DNA from: Opitutus sp. GAS368
GTDB taxonomy: Bacteria > Verrucomicrobiota > Verrucomicrobiia > Opitutales > Opitutaceae
Assembly (NCBI RefSeq): GCF_900104925.1
Contig: NZ_LT629735.1
Coordinates: 3,517,001-3,581,000 of the forward strand
Direction: 5' to 3'
Length of the DNA: 64,000 nt
A program made the position numbers and the translations under genes. The notes beneath the pieces were generated by a model that worked only from the letters and a program-made list of their open reading frames with translations, was not told the origin of the DNA and did not search any database. Positions 50,806 to 59,677 of this stretch are shown here, piece by piece (within the stretch, counting starts at the first letter, position 1; the number at the start of each line of letters is the position of its first letter).

Positions 50806-53388
50806 ATGTCCCCGCGCGAACTGCCCATCTACGAGCTCGAAGACCGCCTGATCGCGGCTGTCACGGGGCCGGGCCGGCTCATTGTCCAGGCGCCCACCGG
50901 CTCGGGCAAATCCACGCAGGTGCCGCAGATGCTGCTCAACCACGGCCTGCTCGGGCAGGGCGAGGTGGTCGTGCTCCAGCCGCGCCGGCTGGCGGCCCGC
51001 ATGCTGGCCAAGCGCGTGGCCGAGGAGGTCGGCACGAAACTGGGCGACGTGGTCGGCTACCAGATCCGGCTCGACTCCCGGGTCTCGAAGGCGACGCGCA
51101 TCCGCTTCGTGACGGAGGGCATTCTGCTCCGGCAGATGTCCTTCGATCCGACATTGCGCGGCATCAGCGCGATCGTCTTCGACGAGTTCCACGAGCGCCA
51201 CCTCTACGGCGACATCTCCCTGGCCCGCGCCCGGCAGATCCAACAATCCATCCGTCCTGATTTGAAGCTGGTCGTGATGTCGGCCACGCTCGACGCGGCG
51301 CTGCTGAAGAACTACCTCGCGCCGTGCGAGGTGTTGGCGTCGCAGGGCCGCACCTTCCCGGTGCAGGTCGAATACCTGCCGAAAGCGGTGGATTTCGAGC
51401 ATGACCCGGTCTGGGCCGTCGCCACGCGCGAGTGCGAGCGCGTCGCCGCGCAGACCAAGGGCGACATCCTCGTCTTCATGCCCGGGGCCTATGAGATCAG
51501 CCGCACGGTGCAGGACGTGCAGGGTTCGCACGCGCTGCGGGGCTTCATCTGTTTTCCGCTCCACGGCGAACTGCCGCCCGACCAGCAGGACCGCGCCGTG
51601 GCCCGCTACGATACCCGCAAGATCATCGTCTCGACCAACGTCGCCGAGACCTCGCTGACCATCGACGGCGTCACGGCCGTCGTGGACTGCGGCCTGGCGC
51701 GGGTGGCGCGCTACGACGCGCACCGCGGCATCAACACGCTGCTCATCGAGAAGATCAGCATCGCCTCGTCCGACCAGCGCGCCGGCCGCGCCGGCCGCAC
51801 GGCGCCGGGGGTATGCGTGCGGCTCTGGACGGAACGCGAGCACGAGAAGCGTCCGCTGCAGGAATTGCCCGAGGTCAAGCGCCTCGACCTCGCCGAGGTC
51901 GTGCTGACGCTCAAGGCGGCCGGCATCGACGACATCTACAACTTCCCCTGGCTGGAGAAACCCGAGGCCAAGGCGCTGGAACGCGCCGAGACGTTGCTGG
52001 AGGATCTGGGCGCCTTGGGTGGTCGTCGCGCTCCGCGCGACGACAGTCCGCGCGCGGAGCGCCCGGACCACCTAAGGATCACCGAGGTCGGCCGCCGGAT
52101 GCTGAAGTTCCCGATGCATCCGCGCTACGCCCGGATGTTCCTGGCGGCGCAGGACTACGGTTGCGTCCGGTCGGTGGCGCTCATGGCCGCACTGACGCAG
52201 GGCCGGAATTTTCTCCTCCGCAACGTGGACAAGCGCACGCAGGAGGCGCGCGACGATCTTTTCGGCGAGGAGCACGAGTCGGACTTTTTCCTGCTGATGC
52301 GCGCCTGGCGCTATGCCGACAAGGCCGGCTACAATCCGGACGCCTGCCGGCGCATCGGCATCCACGTGCAGGGCGTGCGGCAGGTCGGGCCGCTGTTCGA
52401 GCAGTTCCTGGAGATCGCTGCGGCCGAGAAACTGGATGTGGCCGAGAAACGCATCGACGGCGTCGCCGTTCGCAAGTGCGTGCTGGTCGGCTTCAGCGAC
52501 CAGTTGTCGCGCCGGCTGGACAAGGGCACGCTGCGCTGCGAGCTGGTGCACAAGCGCAAGGGCGTGCTGGCCCGCGAGAGCTGCATCGACGAGGCGCCGC
52601 TGTTCGTCGCCGCCGAGATCACCGAGATCGAGAGCCGGGGCGAGGTGAATGTGCTGCTCAATCTTTGCACGGCGGTGGAGGAAACCTGGCTCAAGGAGCT
52701 TTTCCCGGAAGACTTCGTTGATGCGGGCGGCGTGACCTACGACGAGACGGCGCGCCGCGTGCTGGCCCGCAAGGAGCGCCGCTTTCGCGACCTTGTGCTG
52801 GAATCGAAACAGACCGCAGAGGAACCGCCCGAGGGCGAGGCCGCGGCACTGCTGGCGAAGGAGGTCATGGCCGGCCGGATCACGCTGACCGAGTGGAACG
52901 AGGCGGTGGAGCAGTGGATCATCCGTGTCAATTGCCTCGCCAAGTGGTGGCCGGAACTGGAGGTCAACCCGATCACGGATGCCGACCGCGCCACGTTGAT
53001 CGAGCAGATCTGCTACGGCAGCCATGGGGCCCGCGAGCTGAAGGACAAGCCGGTCATGCCCGTGCTGCGCGACTGGCTGCTGGCCGAGCAGCTGGCGGTG
53101 CTCGATGACTATCTGCCGGAGCGCCTGGTCATGGCCAACGGCCGCAAGGCGCGCCTGACCTACACCAAGGACGGCCCGCCGGTGCTGAGCGCCCGCATCC
53201 AGGAGCTTTACGGGGTGACCTCCAAGTTCACGCTCGGCCACGGCCGGGTGGCGGTGAAGATCGAGGTGCTCGCGCCCAACCAGCGCCCCATCCAGGTCAC
53301 CGACGACCTGAGCAATTTCTGGAAGGAGCAATACCCCAAGATCAAGACGGAGCTGTCGCGCCGCTATCCGCGCCACGAGTGGCGGTGA
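50806..53388 (+). CDS. hrpB: ATP-dependent helicase HrpB
   Basis: The 860-residue protein starts at ATG 50806 (MSPRELPIYELEDRL). It has Walker A APTGSGKST (about residues 29-37), the DEAH-box variant DEFHER (about 125), motif III SATLD, motif V VSTNVAETSLTIDGV and motif VI SDQRAGRAGRTAPG. The HrpB-specific C-terminal domain has PPVLSARIQELYG and NQRPIQVTDDLSNFWKEQYPKIKTELSRRYPRHEW. After LEDLGAL (about residue 404) a GGRRAPRDDSPRAERPDHL insertion is encoded by a cruciform element. Confidence 0.94.
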   Translation: MSPRELPIYELEDRLIAAVTGPGRLIVQAPTGSGKSTQVPQMLLNHGLLGQGEVVVLQPRRLAARMLAKRVAEEVGTKLGDVVGYQIRLDSRVSKATRIRFVTEGILLRQMSFDPTLRGISAIVFDEFHERHLYGDISLARARQIQQSIRPDLKLVVMSATLDAALLKNYLAPCEVLASQGRTFPVQVEYLPKAVDFEHDPVWAVATRECERVAAQTKGDILVFMPGAYEISRTVQDVQGSHALRGFICFPLHGELPPDQQDRAVARYDTRKIIVSTNVAETSLTIDGVTAVVDCGLARVARYDAHRGINTLLIEKISIASSDQRAGRAGRTAPGVCVRLWTEREHEKRPLQELPEVKRLDLAEVVLTLKAAGIDDIYNFPWLEKPEAKALERAETLLEDLGALGGRRAPRDDSPRAERPDHLRITEVGRRMLKFPMHPRYARMFLAAQDYGCVRSVALMAALTQGRNFLLRNVDKRTQEARDDLFGEEHESDFFLLMRAWRYADKAGYNPDACRRIGIHVQGVRQVGPLFEQFLEIAAAEKLDVAEKRIDGVAVRKCVLVGFSDQLSRRLDKGTLRCELVHKRKGVLARESCIDEAPLFVAAEITEIESRGEVNVLLNLCTAVEETWLKELFPEDFVDAGGVTYDETARRVLARKERRFRDLVLESKQTAEEPPEGEAAALLAKEVMAGRITLTEWNEAVEQWIIRVNCLAKWWPELEVNPITDADRATLIEQICYGSHGARELKDKPVMPVLRDWLLAEQLAVLDDYLPERLVMANGRKARLTYTKDGPPVLSARIQELYGVTSKFTLGHGRVAVKIEVLAPNQRPIQVTDDLSNFWKEQYPKIKTELSRRYPRHEWR
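52018..52073. repeat. Cruciform-type element inserted in frame in hrpB
   Basis: Outer arms ggtggtc/gaccacc enclose two hairpins, gtcgtcgcgc/gcgcgacgac and gtccgcgcgc with gagcgcccggac. It has the same build as intergenic elements at 25645, 33686, 49494 and 59596, and is translated as about 19 residues in the loop before ITEVGRRML. Confidence 0.87.
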
Positions 53389-53676
53389 TCAATGGCGAAA
53401 TATGGCCCCGATGATGGCGGCCCCGATGATCGCGGCGACCGCCAGCACCGCCAGCATCATGAACCAGTGCGGCACGAAGCGGGTCCCGGTGAATGTCACG
53501 GGCTTTGGCTTGGGCTTCGGCAGCAGCGGCATGGCCGCCAGGGCCAGAAAAAACAAGGTGAAGACGCCGAACAACCATCTGCCGGAATCGCCAGCCCGCC
53601 ACATCAGAAAGGTCATGTAGCCCGCGCCGAGGGCGGGAAGCAGAAACACTCCGGCCAGAATCCAGCGGCCTTTCAT
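53389..53676 (-). CDS. Small integral membrane protein of unknown function
   Basis: The 95-residue product has three predicted membrane helices (about 5-25, 33-51 and 70-92), separated by a KPKPKPVTFTG loop. Its stop codon abuts the hrpB stop on the other strand. No family is recognised. The initial MKGRW and the short charged loops suggest an inner-membrane protein. Codon use is normal for the region. Confidence 0.68.
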   Translation of the reverse strand: MKGRWILAGVFLLPALGAGYMTFLMWRAGDSGRWLFGVFTLFFLALAAMPLLPKPKPKPVTFTGTRFVPHWFMMLAVLAVAAIIGAAIIGAIFRH

Positions 53677-53801
53677 GGCTGCAGGTTGGTGGCGGTGGCA
53701 CGGACTGTCAATTGCCCTGCCGAATGGGTCGCGCGCTTATGACGTCGGGAGCGGATAATTTCGCTTTAGTGCCGGCATAATACCTGCGTATTTCACGGGC
53801 G

Positions 53802-56555
53802 ATGGCGGCACCCAACAAGGCTCTGGACCAGCTCAACAACCTGCGGGCGGAGGTCCGCAGCCTGGGCAACACCCTTGGCCGCACCATTGCCGCGCTGGAA
53901 GGCGAGAAGACCCTCGAGACCGTCGAGACGCTCCGCACCCTGGCCAAGAGCAGCCGCGCCGGCGAGGCCGCCGCCGCCCGCAGCCTGGCCCAGGCCGTCA
54001 GCCGGCTCACCCCGGCGGAGGCGCTCAACCAGGCGATGGCCTTCACGCTTTACTTCGAGCTGGTCAACCTGGCCGAGGAGAACTTCCGCATCCGCCTCCT
54101 GCGCGAGCGCAACCAGAAGCACCGCAACGCCCTGGCCGCGGGCACGCCCAGCGAACCGATGCGCGAGTCCATCGAGACGGCCGTGCGCGAGCTGAAGGCG
54201 GCCGGCGTGCCCAAGGCGCGCATCCAGAAGCTCGTCCGCCAGCTGGACATCGAGCTGGTCTTCACGGCGCACCCGACGGAGTCGAAGCGCCGCACGATGC
54301 TCGAGAAGCTGGCGACGCTCGGCGCCATCCTGCGCCGGCACACGCTGGAGGAAATCCAGCACGCGCCCGACGACATCAAGCGCGAGATCGTCTCGCTCTG
54401 GTTGACCGACCGCAGCCGCACGGAGCGGCCCGAGGTGGCGGACGAGGCCCGCACCGGCCTGTGGTATTTTGACCGGACGCTCTTCCAGCTGCTGCCGCGC
54501 CTGCACGAGGACCTGCAGGGCGCGCTGGACCGGCATTATCCCGGCGTGAAGGCGCCGCGCCGCTGGCTGTCGTTCGGCTCGTGGATCGGCGGCGATCGCG
54601 ACGGCAATCCCGGCGTGACCGCCGAGGTCACCGCGCAGGTGCTGCGCATGAACCGCCGCATGGCCATCAAGAAGCTGGCCGAGACCCTCTACAACCTGGC
54701 CGGCTCGCTCACGGTGTCCGACCGCCGCGCGAAGTTTGCCCCGGCCATCCGCCGGATGGCGGAGCAATGCCGCGACTCCTCCGAGCTGATGGCGCGGGTG
54801 GGGCAACGCTATCCCCGCGAGCCGTATCGCATCATCCTGAGCAGCCTGCGCGAGCAGCTCATGGCGCAGGCCGAGGCCGGCCTGCTGGACGCGGCCGACC
54901 CGAAGGCCGGCCGCGTCACGCCCGCCGATGTGCGCGAGACGCTGGCGGCCATCGCGGCCGACCTGCGACACGGCCGCGCCGCGCCGCTCGCCGGCGGTGA
55001 GTTGAAGGACACCCTGACCGCGGTGGACGTCTTCGGGCTCAGCATGGCCCGGCTCGATTTGCGGCAGCACTCCGCCTGGCACGCCAAGGCGGTGGCGGAG
55101 ATCCTCGGGCGGAAAGATTACGAGCAGCTGCCCGAAGCGGAGAAGCAGGGGCTGCTGACCGGCGCGCTGGCCGGGGCGAAGGAATTGGGCGCGGAGAAGC
55201 TGACTGGTTTCTCCACCGACGCCCGGGTGGTGCTCGATCCGCTGCGGCTGGCCGCGCGGGCGCAGGCCGAATACGGGGCCGACGCGCTGGGCATCTACGT
55301 CATCAGCATGACCAACGAGGTGTCGGACGTGCTCGAGGTGCAGTTGCTGCAGGCGCTGGCCGGCGTGCGGCTGCCGATCGCGCCGCTGTTCGAGACCCTC
55401 GACGATTTGCAACGGGCACCGGCGATCCTGGCGGCACTGGTTGAGAACCCGGCCTACGCCCCGGTGCTGGCGTCGCACGGCCGGCACCAGCACGTGATGC
55501 TCGGCTACTCCGACAGCAACAAGGACTGCGGCTACCTGACGGCCAACTGGGCGCTCTACCAGGCGCAGGACGCGATCATGCGCGTCTGCAAGCAGCACCA
55601 GCTGCGCATCACGCTTTTCCACGGTCGCGGCGGCAGCATCGCGCGCGGCGGCGGCCCGGCGGCCAAGGCCATTCTCGCCCAGCCCGTCGGCCTGAAGGAC
55701 GGCGGCATCCGCGTGACCGAGCAGGGCGAGGTGCTCTCGACGCGCTACCACGACGTGGACCTGGCGCACCGCGTCCTCGAGCAAATGGCCTACGGCGTGC
55801 TCCTCGGCGCCAACGAGGCGCAGAAGGGCGCCCGCCAGCTGCCGAAACGCTGGGTGCAGGCCATGGAGGAGATGAGCGCCGCCTCGCTGGCGGCCTACCG
55901 CGAGTGCGTGCACGACGACCCTGAGTTCCTTACTTTCTGGCGGCAGGCCACGCCCATCGACGAGATCGGCGAACTGAACTTCGGCTCGCGCCCGACCTAC
56001 CGGCGCAAGGGCAGCGTGAGTGTGGCCGATCTCCGCGCCATCCCGTGGGTTTTCTCGTGGATGCAGAGCCGGTTCAACTTCCCCGGCTGGTATGGGCTCG
56101 GCCGCGGACTCGATGTCATTCTGCGACGCGGCCCGGCGGGTGAGAAGCTGCTGCGCGAGATGTATCAGCGCTGGCCTTTCTTCCAGACCGCCATCGCCAA
56201 CGCCCAGCTCACGATGTGCAAGGCCGACATGTCCATCGCCAAGGTCTACGCCTCGCTGGTGGAGGACGAGGGCATCCGCGACCGCGTGCTGACGCGCATC
56301 CTCGACGAGTTCCGCCTGGCCGAGAAGGCCGTGCTGGCGGTGACGGGCCAAGGCGAGCTGCTGGAGAACGAACCCGTGCTCGCGCGCTCCATCAAGCTCC
56401 GCAATCCCTACGTCGATCCGCTCAATTACCTGCAGGTGGAGATGATCAAGCGTCGCCGCGGCAGCCGCCTCAAGAAAGCAGATCGCGAGGGCATCCGTGC
56501 GGTGTTGGAACTGACGGTCAACGGCATTGCCGGCGGCTTGAAGAACACCGGCTGA
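53802..56555 (+). CDS. ppc: Phosphoenolpyruvate carboxylase
   Basis: The 917-residue enzyme has the catalytic His in VFTAHPTESKRR (about residue 157), GSWIGGDRDGNPGVTAE (about 263), LGYSDSNKDCGYL and the glycine-rich loop FHGRGGSIARGGGP, followed by QGEVLSTRY. The C-terminus ends in VNGIAGGLKNTG, as expected for the allosteric aspartate site. It carboxylates PEP to oxaloacetate to refill the TCA cycle. The gene is isolated, with a promoter likely in the 125 bp after the small membrane protein. Confidence 0.97.
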   Translation: MAAPNKALDQLNNLRAEVRSLGNTLGRTIAALEGEKTLETVETLRTLAKSSRAGEAAAARSLAQAVSRLTPAEALNQAMAFTLYFELVNLAEENFRIRLLRERNQKHRNALAAGTPSEPMRESIETAVRELKAAGVPKARIQKLVRQLDIELVFTAHPTESKRRTMLEKLATLGAILRRHTLEEIQHAPDDIKREIVSLWLTDRSRTERPEVADEARTGLWYFDRTLFQLLPRLHEDLQGALDRHYPGVKAPRRWLSFGSWIGGDRDGNPGVTAEVTAQVLRMNRRMAIKKLAETLYNLAGSLTVSDRRAKFAPAIRRMAEQCRDSSELMARVGQRYPREPYRIILSSLREQLMAQAEAGLLDAADPKAGRVTPADVRETLAAIAADLRHGRAAPLAGGELKDTLTAVDVFGLSMARLDLRQHSAWHAKAVAEILGRKDYEQLPEAEKQGLLTGALAGAKELGAEKLTGFSTDARVVLDPLRLAARAQAEYGADALGIYVISMTNEVSDVLEVQLLQALAGVRLPIAPLFETLDDLQRAPAILAALVENPAYAPVLASHGRHQHVMLGYSDSNKDCGYLTANWALYQAQDAIMRVCKQHQLRITLFHGRGGSIARGGGPAAKAILAQPVGLKDGGIRVTEQGEVLSTRYHDVDLAHRVLEQMAYGVLLGANEAQKGARQLPKRWVQAMEEMSAASLAAYRECVHDDPEFLTFWRQATPIDEIGELNFGSRPTYRRKGSVSVADLRAIPWVFSWMQSRFNFPGWYGLGRGLDVILRRGPAGEKLLREMYQRWPFFQTAIANAQLTMCKADMSIAKVYASLVEDEGIRDRVLTRILDEFRLAEKAVLAVTGQGELLENEPVLARSIKLRNPYVDPLNYLQVEMIKRRRGSRLKKADREGIRAVLELTVNGIAGGLKNTG

Positions 56556-56556
56556 G

Positions 56557-59500
56557 CTATTTCACCGGAGCAGCGGCGTTCACGAGGACGACATACATGT
56601 TGGCCCGCACGGGCGTTCCGTCGGTGTTCGACCCCAGGGTGAGGCTGCCGTCCTTTTCCATCTTTCGCTCGAAGATCTTCATCGGCTTGTCATGGATGAC
56701 CAGGACGAGATCGGTCGGCTGGAACTGCTGCGTCAGCCATGCGGGCAGGGGGGCGCGCTCATCGTGGGCGATGGAGACCACGGTTCCGCCGCTCACGGCC
56801 ATCTCGATCAGGTCCACGGCGCTGTAGCGCTGGTCCGCGTCGGCCAGCTGGGTCCAGTCGGCGCCCGCCAGCGCGCCGGGGAGGCGGTCGAAGGTATAAT
56901 CCCGGTCGACGTAGATGTTCCGTCCGTCCCGGGCATCCGTCTCCACGTGGACCGTGGCGGCCGTGGGCCCGGTGTAGTTGAAGGTGCGGATGAACTTGCC
57001 GAGCATCGTCGGGCCGGCGGCCTTGGCCGCGGGGGCGTTCGCGGCGACGATGGTCCGGGCGGGCGCAGCGCCCAGGCTGACATCGGGGGTGACCGGCATG
57101 CGGCCGGCATATTCCCCCGATTCGACGCTGATGGTCGCGGATGCCAGGCCCGCGCTGCGGGCGGTGAGGGTGAGCTTGCCCGGTGTGCGGCCGGCGCGGA
57201 CGGCGACGCGGTTGATGCCGGCTTCGAGGTCGAGGAAGGTGTTGTTGATCGAATTGATCTTGCCGCTGTTATAGCCGCCGCGCCAGGTGCCGGGGCCGGT
57301 GAACTCGAAATCGGCCCGCTGCTGGAACGTCGGCACGCGGTCGCCCCTGGCGTCCACCGCCTCGACGTCGAAGAGGGCGATGTCCGCGCCGTCGGCGCGC
57401 AGACCGTCCGGCCCGAGGATTGGGGTGAGGCGCAGCGCGACGGCCGGGCCGACGGTGTGCTTGGCCGTGGTGGCGATGACCTGGCCCCCGCGGGAGGCAA
57501 CGGCCTTGAGTTCACCCGGCGCAAACGTCACGTCGGGAAACGTGAAGAGATAGCGGTTCGAGACCTGGCCGTGTCCGAGTGATTTGCCGTTGAGGAAGAG
57601 TTCGACGTCGTCGCCATTGGACGCGACGTAGACGGTCTTTTTCGTGCCGGCGGGGTAGGACCAGTGGCCGATGATGTGCACCTGCGGGTCGTCGCGGAAC
57701 ATGGCGGCCACGACGTAGTAGGCTTCCTTGGGCAGCCGCACACCGTCCACCTCGCCGCTGGCGCGCGCGACTTCCGTGGCCACGCGGCCGCCACTCGTGC
57801 TGTCGGAGAAGATCCAGTTGGCGCCGCCGGCGTGGTTTTCGGCGCCGAGCTTCTTCACATATTGGCCGACCTCGTTGACGGCATACTGCTCGGAGGTGAG
57901 CTGGTAGGTCTGGCCCTTGCCCTCGGGGTAGCCGAAGTTGGGCGGCGAGGCGTCGTCCCACACGCGGCGGGGGGATTCCTCGCGGTCGTATTCGCCCTCG
58001 ACGACGGGCAGGCGGGCGATCTCGCGGCCGCCCTCCGTGCCGATGCCAATGTCCATGAACCCGGCCGTGATGGCGTCGGCCCGGCGGAAGGCGAGGGCGC
58101 GGCCGCCGTGGAGATCATATTTGTCGAGGAGGTCACGCAGTTCCTTCGCGTGCTCGCGGGTGACCTTTTGGTTGCCGCCCTCCCAGATGAAGATGGAGGG
58201 ATTGTTGCGGAAGTAGATCAGGGCGTCGCGAAAGTCGGTTGCCCGCAGCGCCCAGGCGCCGCCGACCGTGTCGTGCTCGCCGTCGCCGCCGGGCTGGAGG
58301 GTGATGATGCCCAGCCGGTCGCCCGCGGCGATCTGGGCCGGCCCGGCGGGCGTGTGGCCCCAGCGGATGAAGTTGCCGCCGGCCTCCTTCATGAGCTGCG
58401 AGGTGTAGAAATGCATCCAGTCCGGCTGGGCGGCGCCGAGACCCGGCCACTCGTTGGTGGGCTTCTGGCCCCAGCCGTGGAGCTTCAAGTGCGCGCCGTT
58501 GACGAAGAGGCCGTGATCGGCGTCCCAGCGGATGGCGCGGATGCCGAGGGGGATTTCCGTGCGATCGACCGTCTCGTCATTCACCTGGAGGGAGATTACC
58601 ACGCGGTAGAGGTGCGGATAGGCCGGCTCCCAGAGACGCGGATGGGCCAGCGTGCCGTAAATCCCGGTCAGCTTGCTGCGGGCGCCGGCGGCCAGGGGCA
58701 GGTTGCTGTTGAAGAGGAGCACGGACCGGCCGTCGGCGTCGAAGATTTCCGCGTGGACTTTGGCGGTGACGGCGACGGGCCGTTCATTGTGCAGCGGAAT
58801 CTCGATGGCAACCCGGGCCGAGGCCTCCGTGATGTCGGTTGCGTAGGCGTAGGGGCCCTCGGTCTGGAGAAAACTGTAGAGGGGCAATTCGACATGCAGC
58901 GGGTCCGTGACGATCAGCCGGACATTGCGGTAAATGCCGCCGTGGGCGGGGTGCCAGTGCGGGTTGTTCCAGGGGATCTGGCCGGCCTGCAGTTCCTCGA
59001 TGGTGGCGGGAATGTCCTCCTGGAATTTCTCGGAGATCTGCGCGAGGTTGAGCTGGGTTTTTTCGTTGGTGGCGGCTTGCGGCGCGATCGCCGGGTCGAG
59101 CGGGTCCTTCATGAACCGGTTGTCGACCATGACGGCGAGGACGTTGGATGCCCCGACCTTCAGGTGGGGCGTCAGGTCGAAGCCGAACGGCGTGAAGCCG
59201 CCCTTGGCGGTGCCGAGCCTGGTGCCATTGAGATAAACCTCGGCGACCTGCCGCACGGCCTCGAATTCGATGAAAACCTTTTTGCCCTGCCATGCGGCGG
59301 GCGCGGTGAACGTCTTCCGATACCAGGTGCGGCCGCTCCACTGTTCCTGCTCGCCGCGGTGCCCCGGCAGCGACCAGTTGTCGAAGGTGTCGGTGTCGTT
59401 GTAGGTGTGCGGCGTGGAGACGGTGGTCCACGCCGAATCGTCGAAGCCCGGGGCGGACGCGCCGGCGGGATCGGCCTTGAGGAACTTCCAGTCGGGGTTG

Positions 59501-59580
59501 AAGTTGAGGGTCTGGCGCCCGGCGAAGGCGAAGCTTGTGCCGGCGGCAAGGGCGAGCAGGGCGATGAGGGTGAGTCTCAT
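56557..59580 (-). CDS. Glycoside hydrolase family 2 enzyme (beta-galactosidase/glucuronidase-like, secreted)
   Basis: The 1007-residue product has a signal peptide (LIALLALAAGTSFAFA). The GH2 sugar-binding domain (WYRKTFTAPAAWQGKKVFIEFEAV), immunoglobulin-like domain and TIM barrel follow. After residue about 620 come DUF4982-like and further beta domains. The nucleophile Glu530 lies in PVVEGEYDREE. At the acid/base position the usual Asn-Glu is replaced by IFIWEGGNQ (Gln471), so catalysis may be altered. It follows a GH88 gene in the same direction with an 80-bp palindrome between. The substrate is probably a uronate- or galactose-containing plant or algal polymer. Confidence 0.9.
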   Translation of the reverse strand: MRLTLIALLALAAGTSFAFAGRQTLNFNPDWKFLKADPAGASAPGFDDSAWTTVSTPHTYNDTDTFDNWSLPGHRGEQEQWSGRTWYRKTFTAPAAWQGKKVFIEFEAVRQVAEVYLNGTRLGTAKGGFTPFGFDLTPHLKVGASNVLAVMVDNRFMKDPLDPAIAPQAATNEKTQLNLAQISEKFQEDIPATIEELQAGQIPWNNPHWHPAHGGIYRNVRLIVTDPLHVELPLYSFLQTEGPYAYATDITEASARVAIEIPLHNERPVAVTAKVHAEIFDADGRSVLLFNSNLPLAAGARSKLTGIYGTLAHPRLWEPAYPHLYRVVISLQVNDETVDRTEIPLGIRAIRWDADHGLFVNGAHLKLHGWGQKPTNEWPGLGAAQPDWMHFYTSQLMKEAGGNFIRWGHTPAGPAQIAAGDRLGIITLQPGGDGEHDTVGGAWALRATDFRDALIYFRNNPSIFIWEGGNQKVTREHAKELRDLLDKYDLHGGRALAFRRADAITAGFMDIGIGTEGGREIARLPVVEGEYDREESPRRVWDDASPPNFGYPEGKGQTYQLTSEQYAVNEVGQYVKKLGAENHAGGANWIFSDSTSGGRVATEVARASGEVDGVRLPKEAYYVVAAMFRDDPQVHIIGHWSYPAGTKKTVYVASNGDDVELFLNGKSLGHGQVSNRYLFTFPDVTFAPGELKAVASRGGQVIATTAKHTVGPAVALRLTPILGPDGLRADGADIALFDVEAVDARGDRVPTFQQRADFEFTGPGTWRGGYNSGKINSINNTFLDLEAGINRVAVRAGRTPGKLTLTARSAGLASATISVESGEYAGRMPVTPDVSLGAAPARTIVAANAPAAKAAGPTMLGKFIRTFNYTGPTAATVHVETDARDGRNIYVDRDYTFDRLPGALAGADWTQLADADQRYSAVDLIEMAVSGGTVVSIAHDERAPLPAWLTQQFQPTDLVLVIHDKPMKIFERKMEKDGSLTLGSNTDGTPVRANMYVVLVNAAAPVK

Positions 59581-59595
59581 GGGGAGGTATTAAAT

Positions 59596-59675
59596 TGTAG
59601 GGCGGGATCACCGTATCCCGTCTTGAAAATGATAGCACGCTCGCCCGAAGGCGGGATACGGTGATCCCGCCCTAC
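59596..59675. repeat. Perfect long palindrome between GH88 and GH2 genes
   Basis: 25-bp perfect arms (59596-59620 and 59651-59675, starting tgtagggcgggatcaccgta) contain the internal hairpins gggatcaccgtatccc and gggatacggtgatccc. It could attenuate GH2 expression relative to GH88. Confidence 0.93.
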
Positions 59676-59677
59676 AT

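Noticed and set aside
53793-56351. Long minus-strand frame opposite ppc
   Set aside because: PEP carboxylase on the plus strand shows all catalytic motifs; the antisense product has no recognisable domain.
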